A DNA stretch of 11,921 bases, from positions 1-11,921 of the forward strand of contig CAYMUB010000018.1 in assembly GCA_964393545.1 (NCBI GenBank), in the 5' to 3' direction. Positions 1-6,219 of this stretch are shown here, one piece after another (position 1 is the first letter of the stretch; each line of letters opens with the position of its first letter). The position numbers and the translations under genes were made by a program. The notes beneath the pieces are model-generated. The model did not search any database and was not told the origin of the DNA. It was given only the letters and a program-made list of their open reading frames with translations. Source of the stretch: CAYMUB01 sp964393545 (lineage in GTDB: Bacteria; Patescibacteriota; Microgenomatia; Daviesbacterales; UBA10151).

Positions 1-1478
1 ATAGATTTTTTATCCATCAGTAAACCATTCAATGGAATACTCCAGATGGTTTTATCCTTACTCTCCTTTTTTGAAATAGGGCTGGAGAAAAATCTACTTT
101 GTGTTAATTCCAATTTTTTACTTTTTCCTTTTTCCTTTATACTTATAACCGGGTGTCCAGCCTTTGAAGTCCAATTTTTCATCAACTTAGCAACTGGTTT
201 TCCAGATACCTCTTCTAGAGATTCCCACAAATCTTCAGTCACAGTATTAGAATATGAATGCTTTTTTAAATAATGCTGTAAACCTTTTTGAAAATCTTTT
301 GGCCCTAAATATTCATGTAACATTCTTAAAATTGATGCTCCTTTGGAATAAGAAACCTTATCAAAAATCTCAGAAATCTCTGAAGGGTGTCCTACTTCAA
401 CCTCAATTGGGTGAGTGTTTTCCAAAGCATCCAAAGAATAAGCAACTCCCATTTCATTTGCCACAAATTGAGTCCAAATATCCCATTTTGGGAAAATATG
501 ATCAATTGCCAAATATTCTATAAATGAGGCAAAGCCTTCATTTAACCAAAGGTGTGTCCACCATTCCATAGTGACCAAATCCCCAAACCACATGTGGGCA
601 ATCTCATGAGCAATCACCAAAGCCACCCATTGTTTATTTCCTGTAGAAGTTTTTTGTTCATCAACTAAAAGTGCTGATTCTCTATAAGTGATGGCTCCCC
701 AATTTTCCATAGCGCCAGCAGAAAAATCAGGAATGGCAATCATGTCTAAAACCGGTAAAGGATAATCAATCCCAAAATAATCTTCATAAAAATCCAGACA
801 TTTGGCCGCTACATCTAAGGCAAACCTTGCTTGTTCTTTTTTTCCAGGAGTTGTAAACACCCTTATCACTTTTTCCTTTTTACTTTTTACTTCTATATAC
901 TCAAAATCCCCTACAATAAAGGCTAAAAGATAAGTGCTCATCTTTGGAGTTGGGGCAAATTTTACTATCTTGTATCCTGATTCATGTTCTAAAATCTCTG
1001 ATTCTATGGTGTTAGAAATAGCTGTTAAGTGTGCAGGGATCATTAAAGTTACATCAAAAATAGCCTTTTGAGATGGTTCATCAAAGGAGGGAAAAGCTCT
1101 CCTTGCATCTGTTGATTCAAATTGAGTTGTGGCTAGGTGTTTATCTTGACCTTGATGAGTATACTTACTTCTATAAAAACCTCTCATTTTGTCATTCAAA
1201 GTTCCTTTAAATTTAAGCTTTAGCTCGTGTTTACCAACCGGAATGATTTTTGCAAAAGTTAATTTAACTGTCTCTGACTTCTCATCATAAGCAATCTTTG
1301 CTCCCTCACATTCTATCTCCAGTTGGACAGAGTGCAAAGTAATTTCTTTAGTAGATTTATTTAAAGAAAGATAGATTGTTTCTTCCCCATAGAATGTGAA
1401 ATTTTCCAGATCAGGTTTTAACATGATCTTATATCTCTCAGGTCTAACATGTACAGGAAGTCTGTGGGTGTTTTTCAT
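1..1478 (-). CDS. M1-family zinc aminopeptidase, N-terminal part (3' end outside window)
   Basis: Removes N-terminal amino acids from peptides, probably in the cytosol, since no signal peptide is visible. The frame is open from the ATG at 1478 to the window edge, about 492 codons. The usual M1 order is present: a beta-sandwich N-domain beginning RLPVHVRPERYKIML, the substrate-binding GAMEN motif at residues 255-259, the zinc motif HEIAH at 291-295, and the third zinc ligand Glu314 eighteen residues later in WLNEGFAS. Tyr377 in VSYSKGASI fits the transition-state tyrosine. Family assignment is secure; the precise subgroup (PepN, tricorn-interacting factor or ERAP-like) cannot be fixed without the C-terminus. 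No Shine-Dalgarno precedes the start. The gene is divergent from the tRNA-Leu, with 41 bases between them. Two heptamer-repeat tracts lie inside the gene. Confidence 0.96.
   Translation of the reverse strand, partial: MKNTHRLPVHVRPERYKIMLKPDLENFTFYGEETIYLSLNKSTKEITLHSVQLEIECEGAKIAYDEKSETVKLTFAKIIPVGKHELKLKFKGTLNDKMRGFYRSKYTHQGQDKHLATTQFESTDARRAFPSFDEPSQKAIFDVTLMIPAHLTAISNTIESEILEHESGYKIVKFAPTPKMSTYLLAFIVGDFEYIEVKSKKEKVIRVFTTPGKKEQARFALDVAAKCLDFYEDYFGIDYPLPVLDMIAIPDFSAGAMENWGAITYRESALLVDEQKTSTGNKQWVALVIAHEIAHMWFGDLVTMEWWTHLWLNEGFASFIEYLAIDHIFPKWDIWTQFVANEMGVAYSLDALENTHPIEVEVGHPSEISEIFDKVSYSKGASILRMLHEYLGPKDFQKGLQHYLKKHSYSNTVTEDLWESLEEVSGKPVAKLMKNWTSKAGHPVISIKEKGKSKKLELTQSRFFSSPISKKESKDKTIWSIPLNGLLMDKKS
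114..139 (+). repeat. Heptamer tract (TTTTTMC)n inside the aminopeptidase gene
   Basis: About 3.5 units of TTTTTAC or TTTTTCC with a seven-base period, encoding Lys/Glu-rich residues (KEKGKSKK) on the minus strand. Related to the tracts at 868-893 and 5533-5591. Confidence 0.6.
868..893 (+). repeat. Heptamer tract (TTTTTMC)n inside the aminopeptidase gene
   Basis: Three to four units of the same seven-base repeat, encoding VKSKKEKV on the minus strand in a surface-type loop. Confidence 0.6.
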
Positions 1479-1484
1479 GAGCTG

Positions 1485-1490
1485 AGTTTA
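1485..1490 (-). promoter_or_regulatory. Possible -10 box for the aminopeptidase gene
   Basis: On the minus strand TAAACT lies six bases before the ATG, where a -10 box would give a leaderless mRNA. The TG extension seen at other promoters here is absent and no -35 box is clear, so this is a weak call supported mainly by position. Confidence 0.4.
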
Positions 1491-1502
1491 CCTGAAATAA
1501 CT

Positions 1503-1510
1503 GATATAAT
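1503..1510 (+). promoter_or_regulatory. Extended -10 promoter of tRNA-Leu
   Basis: TGATATAAT (1502-1510, consensus hexamer at 1505-1510) ends nine bases before the mature tRNA 5' end. Transcription would start around 1517, leaving only about three bases for RNase P to remove. No convincing -35 box is seen at 16-18 bases; the TG extension probably compensates. Confidence 0.75.
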
Positions 1511-1519
1511 GCAACTTAT

Positions 1520-1602
1520 GCCGGAGTGGCGGAATGGCAGACGCGCGCGCCTCAAAAGCGCGTGATCGCAAGATCGTGTGGGTTCAACTCCCTCCTCCGG
1601 TA
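1520..1602 (+). tRNA. tRNA-Leu (anticodon CAA)
   Basis: A class II tRNA of 83 bases without encoded CCA. The acceptor stem 1520-1526 pairs with 1595-1601, the first pair being G.U, and the discriminator is A1602. The D stem is GCG/CGC. The anticodon stem CGCGC/GCGCG closes the loop CTCAAAA, with CAA at 1553-1555 reading UUG. The long variable arm is GATC-GCAA-GATC, a four-pair stem with a GNRA tetraloop, as expected for leucine. The T loop is TTCAACT. The T stem carries one U.U mismatch (1579 with 1593), which is slightly unusual but should not prevent folding. Confidence 0.96.
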
Positions 1603-1868
1603 CAAAATTTCTTGTGATCTGAAATATTCCTTGGGTTTGAAGCTATTTAACCCCTGGGGTTGGGATTTGAAAGAATGTCTTCTGAGGTAAAAGATATAAA
1701 AAAATGGTTCTAAAAAATTCATAGTTGATATTAAGGTTGATATCCAATTAAAGATGGTGTGGTCTTTAGCAAAACATAACCTGCAAGGTAATCTTTTATA
1801 GGCTTTAAAGGATTATACCTATCGTTAATCGTACATCATCCCAAATACTGCACCAAACAAAATAATAA
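1603..1868. other. Intergenic stretch without a recognisable gene
   Basis: About 270 bases between the tRNA and the next promoter. It holds the palindrome AACCCCTGGGGTT at 1649-1661 and a repeated TTGATAT at about 1724-1743. A 12-codon reading frame starts with ATG at about 1676. Further short in-frame stretches broken by several stops follow, and could be the decayed remains of a gene, but I recognise no family. No U-run terminator for the tRNA is evident. Confidence 0.5.
1649..1661. repeat. 13-base GC-rich palindrome, copy 1
   Basis: AACCCCTGGGGTT, an inverted repeat around a central T, in the gap after tRNA-Leu. An identical copy lies at 11798-11810. Confidence 0.6.
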
Positions 1869-1898
1869 TTGACTCTTCTATTTGATTTCTGTTACAAA
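1869..1898 (+). promoter_or_regulatory. Promoter for the P-loop kinase-like gene
   Basis: TTGACT (1869-1874), an 18-base spacer ending in TG plus one base, and TACAAA (1893-1898). Only seven bases separate the -10 box from the ATG at 1906, so the predicted transcript starts at or one base before the start codon. Confidence 0.65.
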
Positions 1899-1905
1899 CA
1901 GTAGC

Positions 1906-2457
1906 ATGACAAAAGTAATAGGACTGGTTGGGGAAAAAGGGTCTGGGAAACAAACCTTTGTTAATTTTTTGAAAGAGATTGCACCTGTTTTAAATATCAG
2001 ACAAGTTAGGTTTTCTGATATTTTAGCTCAGACTTTAATTCTTTGGGATATTCCTTTAACCCGTCCCAACCTACAAAACTTAGCAATAGTGATGAATAAA
2101 ACTTTTGGAAAAGAAGCTTTAGCAAATGCTGCTAAGTTTTCCATAGAAGGAGACAGTGCTGATGTAATTATCTTAGATGGGGTCAGAAGAGAAGCAGAAT
2201 TTAAATTAGTTAAAGGGATGAAAAATAATCTGGTAATTTACATTACTGCCCAGCAGGATTTAAGATATCAAAGACTTAAAACAAGATCTGAAAAAGTGGG
2301 AGAAGTGGGTTTAACATTTGAACAATTTTTAAAAGAAGAATCCTCCAAAGCAGAATCAGAAATCCCCAAACTTTCCAAAATTGCAGATTTAAAATTGGAA
2401 AATAATGGCACCAAAGATGAATTTAAAACAAAAATTGAGAAACTCAATCTTTTGTAA
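1906..2457 (+). CDS. P-loop nucleotide kinase-like protein (dephospho-CoA kinase / UPF0200-like)
   Basis: A 183-residue protein starting MTKVIGLVGEKGSGKQT. The glycine-rich loop at residues 9-17 has the GxxGxGKxT layout of adenylate-kinase-type enzymes, with Gln16 between the lysine and the threonine. VIILDGVRREAEF resembles the DGxRxxxE segment of UPF0200/dephospho-CoA-kinase-like proteins, and YITAQQDLRYQRLKTR fits the LID region, where an Arg-rich helix follows a beta-strand. These point to phosphoryl transfer to a nucleotide or nucleotide-like substrate; the substrate is not determined. A TTG 24 bases upstream is in frame, but it would lie inside the promoter and adds residues before the natural beta-1 strand, so ATG 1906 is preferred. 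No Shine-Dalgarno is present. Confidence 0.8.
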   Translation: MTKVIGLVGEKGSGKQTFVNFLKEIAPVLNIRQVRFSDILAQTLILWDIPLTRPNLQNLAIVMNKTFGKEALANAAKFSIEGDSADVIILDGVRREAEFKLVKGMKNNLVIYITAQQDLRYQRLKTRSEKVGEVGLTFEQFLKEESSKAESEIPKLSKIADLKLENNGTKDEFKTKIEKLNLL

Positions 2458-2458
2458 A

Positions 2459-2467
2459 TGATATACT
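2459..2467 (+). promoter_or_regulatory. Extended -10 promoter of the MgtE-like gene
   Basis: TGATATACT (2459-2467) lies directly after the stop of the upstream gene, and the ATG at 2475 follows seven bases after the hexamer. The predicted mRNA is leaderless. TTGAGA at 2435-2440 is too far (21 bases) to be a normal -35 box. Confidence 0.65.
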
Positions 2468-2474
2468 CAAATTA

Positions 2475-3035
2475 ATGGCTTTATACCACATCACTGATGA
2501 TGCTAAAGAAAAAGTAGGTTTATTAATTAAAGAAAGACTCCCCTGGCTGATCGTGGGACTAATTGGTGGAATAATTGTCACAATTTTAGTTTCCAAGTTT
2601 GAGAGTATTTTATCTGCAAATATTTCTTTAGCTTTTTTCTTACCTGTAATTGTTTATATGTCTGATGCTATAGGCACTCAAACAGAAAATATTTATGTTA
2701 GAAATTTATCCAAGTTTAGGGATAATTTTTTCCAGTATTTTATTAAGGAACTGATGATTGGGATATCTTTTGGAGTAATTTTTGGGACTTTGCTTGGGCT
2801 ATTTGCCAAATTTTGGTTAGGATCTACCACTGTAGCCATAACAGTTGCTATAGCTATGTTTATCAATGGGATTATAGCTCCAATAGTTGCCTTAATTGTA
2901 CCTGAAGTGCTTTTTAAAGAACATGAAGATCCAGCTTTAGGTGCAGGCCCATTTACCACTATTTTACAGAATTTAATTTCCTTATCTGTTTATCTATTGA
3001 TGGCTACTTTAATAATTTTTAAGCCGCTTCTTTAA
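2475..3035 (+). CDS. MgtE/SLC41-type Mg2+ transporter, transmembrane domain only
   Basis: The 186-residue protein matches the membrane domain of MgtE channels. RLPWLIVGLIGG starts TM1 (about 22-42), followed by segments near 50-67, 91-112, 117-143 and 163-183. DAIGTQTEN (64-72) corresponds to the conserved GTQS-type segment after TM2. EDPALGAGPFTT (151-162) is the pore-lining DPA motif with the Asp that binds Mg2+ in characterised MgtE. The cytosolic N domain and CBS pair, which gate full-length MgtE by Mg2+ level, are absent, so control must differ; it probably works as a dimer of these five-helix units. Transport of Mg2+ is family knowledge; other divalent ions are possible. The 3' end overlaps the convergent dnaB by 17 bases. 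Confidence 0.9.
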   Translation: MALYHITDDAKEKVGLLIKERLPWLIVGLIGGIIVTILVSKFESILSANISLAFFLPVIVYMSDAIGTQTENIYVRNLSKFRDNFFQYFIKELMIGISFGVIFGTLLGLFAKFWLGSTTVAITVAIAMFINGIIAPIVALIVPEVLFKEHEDPALGAGPFTTILQNLISLSVYLLMATLIIFKPLL

Positions 3036-4368
3036 CTTCTTTTTCCTGAGGCTTGGTTCTGGTTTTTTCCATGCCATAAAATTTGGTTCTTTCTCCTCTA
3101 AACATCAAAGCTATCTCTCCAGTTGATCCATTCCTGTGTTTTTGAATATCCAGGGTGATCTGTTCCATTTTTTCCGGATCTTCCCTGTAAAGAAACATCA
3201 CCACGTCTGCATCCTGCTCAATGGCTCCTGATTCCCTTAGATCTGCCAGTTGTGGTTTTCTGGTTCCCCTGGCTTCAACTGATCTATTAAGTTGAGAGAT
3301 TGCTAAAACCGGAATCTTGAGTTCCCTGGCTAGATTTTTTAAGTTTTGGGAAATCTCTGAAACCTCCTGGACCCTGTTTTCTAAATTCCTACCCTTAATA
3401 AGTTGTAAATAATCAACTATTAAAAATTTCAATCCATGTTCAATTTGTAATCTTCTGGCCTTAGTTCTCATTTCAGAAATAGAAATACCCGGAGTATCAT
3501 CAATAAAAATTGGAGCCTCAGCCAGCTCTCCCATAGCCAAGGATAATTTATCAAAATCTCTTTCATCCAGTTTACCGGTTTTTAATTTCCAGGCATCAAT
3601 ATCTGCTTGCCCAACCAGTAACCTGTCTACTAATTCTTCCTGGCTCATTTCCAAAGAAAAAATCCCCACTGGCAATCCGGCATTGACAGCTACATGTTGA
3701 GCAATATTTAAAGCCATGGAAGTTTTTCCAATACCTGGTCTGGCTGCTAAAATTATTAGATTGGAATTTTGCATTCCAGCCAGCTTTGAGTCTAAATCCC
3801 TAAAACCAGTTGGCACACCCCGGAGTTTGCCTGAAGATTTTTGTAACTCATCTAATCTATCAAAACTTTCAGTTAGAGCATCTTTAATTGGCCTGAAATC
3901 CCTGGTAACATGCTCTTGAGAAATAGAAAATATTCCTGCTTCTGCTTCTTCCAGTAGCTCATCTACTTCTTTTGATTCATTATAAGCTTTCTCAATTAGC
4001 TGGGTGGCTTGAACAATTAAGTTTCTTCTGACAGCATGGTCTTTAATAATTTTGGCATAATGTTCAATATGGGCAGAGGTTGGAACAACATTCACTAAAG
4101 TTGTGAGATAAGCTGATCCCCCAACTTTGTCATAAAAACCTTTTCTTTTTAGTTCTTCGGTAACTGTGACAAAATCAATAGGCTGTCTTTTTTCAAATAA
4201 GGATTGTACAGCCTCATATATGGGAGCATGCTGTTGAGTTCTATAGAAATTTGCCGGATGTAAAACCTCTGAAACTCTGACAATTGAATCTTTATCAATA
4301 AGTAAACTACCCAAAAGGGATTGCTCTGCTTCTATATTCTGCGGAGGAAGTTTAGTTGCATTAGCCAT
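3019..4368 (-). CDS. dnaB: Replicative DNA helicase DnaB
   Basis: Unwinds the lagging-strand template at the replication fork as a hexamer driven by ATP. The 449 residues are normal family length and no intein interrupts it. The N-terminal helical domain begins PPQNIEAEQSLLGSLL. The RecA-like domain shows Walker A ARPGIGKTS (Lys215), the catalytic glutamate in FSLEMS (Glu240), Walker B FLIVDYLQLI (Asp319), the sensor ISQLNR (Gln359), DLRESGAIEQDADVV (376-390), and KHRNGSTG with the likely arginine finger Arg412. The C-terminus is a charged tail. The ATG at 4368 overlaps the end of the upstream MBL-fold gene by eight bases and has no Shine-Dalgarno, so translation is probably coupled. Its 3' end overlaps the convergent MgtE gene by 17 bases with no terminator hairpin visible. 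Confidence 0.98.
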   Translation of the reverse strand: MANATKLPPQNIEAEQSLLGSLLIDKDSIVRVSEVLHPANFYRTQQHAPIYEAVQSLFEKRQPIDFVTVTEELKRKGFYDKVGGSAYLTTLVNVVPTSAHIEHYAKIIKDHAVRRNLIVQATQLIEKAYNESKEVDELLEEAEAGIFSISQEHVTRDFRPIKDALTESFDRLDELQKSSGKLRGVPTGFRDLDSKLAGMQNSNLIILAARPGIGKTSMALNIAQHVAVNAGLPVGIFSLEMSQEELVDRLLVGQADIDAWKLKTGKLDERDFDKLSLAMGELAEAPIFIDDTPGISISEMRTKARRLQIEHGLKFLIVDYLQLIKGRNLENRVQEVSEISQNLKNLARELKIPVLAISQLNRSVEARGTRKPQLADLRESGAIEQDADVVMFLYREDPEKMEQITLDIQKHRNGSTGEIALMFRGERTKFYGMEKTRTKPQEKEVKEAA

Positions 4369-5014
4369 GGTTCAACACAATCACTTGTGGTTCTTCAGGC
4401 AGTTTATCTTTAGTAATAGATAACTTAGCTTGAGGTATTATTCCTTCTGCTCCCATTTCTTTTAAGAATTTCTCAACCCCATCCAGTTCAAACTTAAGTC
4501 CCTCAATTTTATAATGCATTGGTATAATAATTTTTGGTTCAAGTTGGGATACAATAGCAGTTGCAATTTTACTATCGATTGTAAAAACTCCTCCTACTGG
4601 AATCAGTAAGATATCTACTTCTCCTATTTGTGATATTTGTTCTTCTGTTAACTCAGATTGACCTAAATCTCCCAAATGAGCAATATTTAATCCATCAATC
4701 ATTAAATGGAAAATAATGTTTTTCCCTTTTTGGGACCCTTGGGAATTATCATGAAAAGAAGATATAGCAGTAGCTACAATTCCTGCTACTTCATATTCTC
4801 CTAAGGTATCAAACACCATTGGTTTGCCATTTGGAGAAGTAACTGCTTTAGTATTATTGTGATCTTGATGCTCATGGGTTGCTAAGACTATATCTGCTGT
4901 TAAGTCTTTGGGTAGTTTGAGTCCGGTAAAGTTTTCATCAAATGGATCAATAATTACTGAAGCATTTTTCCCTTTTATTTTAAATAGAGCTTGCCCTCCC
5001 CAGTAGATATCCAT
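4361..5014 (-). CDS. Metallo-beta-lactamase-fold hydrolase (UlaG/UPF0173-like)
   Basis: A 217-residue protein with the two-metal site of the MBL fold. It shows THEHQDH at residues 46-52 (HxHxDH), His88 in SSFHDN, Asp116 in AHLGDLG, and His167 in IPMHYK. The start MDIYWGGQALFKIKGKNASVIIDPF is typical of COG2220 proteins, which include the L-ascorbate-6-phosphate lactonase UlaG and UPF0173. The substrate cannot be read from sequence. It is the first gene of a two-gene unit with dnaB, overlapping it by eight bases. No signal peptide is present, so it is cytosolic. No Shine-Dalgarno precedes the ATG at 5014; a promoter lies 12 bases upstream. Pairing with a replication gene may simply be genomic compaction. 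Confidence 0.88.
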   Translation of the reverse strand: MDIYWGGQALFKIKGKNASVIIDPFDENFTGLKLPKDLTADIVLATHEHQDHNNTKAVTSPNGKPMVFDTLGEYEVAGIVATAISSFHDNSQGSQKGKNIIFHLMIDGLNIAHLGDLGQSELTEEQISQIGEVDILLIPVGGVFTIDSKIATAIVSQLEPKIIIPMHYKIEGLKFELDGVEKFLKEMGAEGIIPQAKLSITKDKLPEEPQVIVLNHG

Positions 5015-5026
5015 GTGTAGGTCATT

Positions 5027-5055
5027 ACTCTAGCAAAAAGTCTGGCATCTAACAA
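5027..5055 (-). promoter_or_regulatory. Promoter of the MBL-fold/dnaB unit
   Basis: On the minus strand: TTGTTA (5050-5055), a 17-base spacer ending TGC, and TAGAGT (5027-5032). Twelve bases separate the -10 box from the ATG at 5014, predicting a 5' leader of only about five bases. It is divergent from, and interleaved with, the promoter of the 5078 gene. Confidence 0.6.
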
Positions 5056-5057
5056 TA

Positions 5058-5066
5058 TGCTAAAAT
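5058..5066 (+). promoter_or_regulatory. Extended -10 promoter of the exported-protein operon
   Basis: TGCTAAAAT (5058-5066) ends 11 bases before the ATG at 5078, predicting a 5' leader of about four bases. No good -35 box is seen. It sits back-to-back with the MBL-fold promoter in a 63-base gap. Confidence 0.65.
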
Positions 5067-5077
5067 GAATTTACCTC

Positions 5078-5512
5078 ATGAAATTAAACAAAAAACTTTC
5101 TGGAAAACAATTTATCATCTCTCAGCTCCTAATACTGGCTGCTGGTTTAACTTTTCTCTTTGGGCTTTTTTATATTTTAAATATTCAATACAAAAGATCA
5201 GACAATCCTTTTTCAAATGGGCCTGTTACCACAACTCCTAAAACACTAAGAATAGATTTAGATCATCCTGATGATGATAGTTTAAGCTTCCAAAGCTCTA
5301 TTATAGTTTCTGGAAAAACAGCTCCTTTAAGGGAAATTTTGATTTTTTCTGATACCCGGGACTTGGTTCTAACTTCTAAAAAAGATGGTTCTTTTTCTAC
5401 TGTTTTAAATTTAGATGAAGGAGTAAACAGGATTGTAGCTGTAGTATTTGATGCTTTGGGAGACACCAGATCTGCTGAAAGAATTGTTTATTACTCAAAG
5501 GAAAAAATATGA
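5078..5512 (+). CDS. Membrane-anchored protein with one Ig-like (glucodextranase B-type) domain
   Basis: The 144-residue protein has a short basic N-terminus, one hydrophobic segment at about 12-34 acting as an uncleaved anchor, and an outward domain from about 55 on. IDLDHPDDDSLSFQSSIIVSGKTAP, followed by KKDGSFSTVLNLDEGVNRIVAVVFDALGD, follows the strand pattern of extracellular Ig-like folds (Big/glucodextranase-B type), where such domains act as spacers or binding modules. No catalytic residues are apparent, so the function is unknown; a surface or cell-wall role is inferred. Its TGA stop overlaps the next ATG in an ATGA junction. The start is set by the promoter and by the lack of any in-frame ATG upstream. 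Confidence 0.8.
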   Translation: MKLNKKLSGKQFIISQLLILAAGLTFLFGLFYILNIQYKRSDNPFSNGPVTTTPKTLRIDLDHPDDDSLSFQSSIIVSGKTAPLREILIFSDTRDLVLTSKKDGSFSTVLNLDEGVNRIVAVVFDALGDTRSAERIVYYSKEKI

Positions 5513-6219
5513 TTATAAGTAAAAAAATCAAAGGAAAAAGGAAAAAACTATTTGTTTTGGCTTCTTTTTTACTTTTTACTTTTTACTTTACTCTTCCGAT
5601 TCTTGCTGCTGACTCCACCCCATCAGCTGATATCAAATCTAAACTTGAGGAATTGAAAAAGGAGATTGCCTCCAAAGCTGCTAAATTAAAACAGGAGGTT
5701 AACCGTAAATTAAAAGATAAAGCTTATGTGGGAAAAATTAAGGCAAAATCTGATACTGCTATAACTTTAGCCACCAAAAATGGGCCCAGGATTGTTAATC
5801 TAAACCAAGACACTGAGTTTGACAGTAATGTTAAAAAGAAGAAATATTCTCAAAAAATAATCTCTGAAGAAGACTATTTGGCCTCTTTAGGCGATGTGGA
5901 TGAAACTGGAGTTTTAACAGCTAGAAAAGTTATCTTACTTCCTAATCCAGACCCTGAAGTTAAAACCTTTCTCTGGGGACAAATTATCTCAATTTCTGAC
6001 AAGCTAGTAACTTTAAGAGATAAAAATCTTAAAAGTGTTGCTGTTTTATTCTCTGATTCAACAGCTAGAGTATCTGACTTTGTTCTTTTAACAGGATTTT
6101 TGGGAAAGAATGATATTTTTAAAGCAGAATTTGTCTATATTATTCCTCAAGGTGGAGTTTTAAAACCCAAAAAAGTAGCTACCCCCTCAGCTACACCTAT
6201 TAAGCCAGCTTCTCATTAG
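5509..6219 (+). CDS. Secreted protein of unknown function with signal peptide and coiled coil
   Basis: The 236-residue protein begins with a strongly basic n-region (KKIKGKRKK), a hydrophobic stretch at about 14-32 and a probable cleavage after ILA near residue 33. Residues 40-70 are Lys/Glu-rich heptads, likely a coiled coil. The rest is beta-rich: two similar segments (about 73-146 and 154-215) begin YVGKIKAKSDTAITLATK and LWGQIISISDKLVTLRDK, suggesting a duplicated small barrel as in DUF5666-like domains. The tail is Pro/Thr/Ser/Lys-rich. No enzyme motif is visible. AAAGGA six bases before the ATG is a plausible Shine-Dalgarno. It overlaps the upstream anchored Ig-like gene, so the two probably work together at the cell envelope. 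The signal peptide is encoded by inverted heptamer repeats. The 3' end overlaps the convergent guanylyltransferase gene by 20 bases. Confidence 0.8.
   Translation: MIISKKIKGKRKKLFVLASFLLFTFYFTLPILAADSTPSADIKSKLEELKKEIASKAAKLKQEVNRKLKDKAYVGKIKAKSDTAITLATKNGPRIVNLNQDTEFDSNVKKKKYSQKIISEEDYLASLGDVDETGVLTARKVILLPNPDPEVKTFLWGQIISISDKLVTLRDKNLKSVAVLFSDSTARVSDFVLLTGFLGKNDIFKAEFVYIIPQGGVLKPKKVATPSATPIKPASH
5533..5591 (+). repeat. Inverted pair of heptamer tracts over a signal peptide
   Basis: GGAAAAA units at 5533-5547 are followed 17 bases later by TTTTTAC units at 5565-5591. The first arm encodes the basic n-region, the second the hydrophobic LLFTFYFT of the signal peptide. The arms could pair imperfectly in the mRNA. 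Confidence 0.65.

Noticed and set aside
46..523. Two plus-strand open frames of 75 and 89 codons
   Set aside because: They lie opposite the aminopeptidase gene, which carries full M1 motifs on the minus strand; they have no start signals or recognisable features.
1676..1830. Decayed gene in the gap after tRNA-Leu
   Set aside because: Broken short frames exist, but no family could be recognised and chance frames in AT-rich DNA are as likely.
1882..1905. TTG start giving an eight-residue longer kinase-like protein
   Set aside because: The extension would fall within the promoter -10 region, and the P-loop beta-1 strand begins naturally at the ATG at 1906.
3019..4368. Intein in dnaB
   Set aside because: The 449-residue length is normal and all helicase motifs are contiguous.
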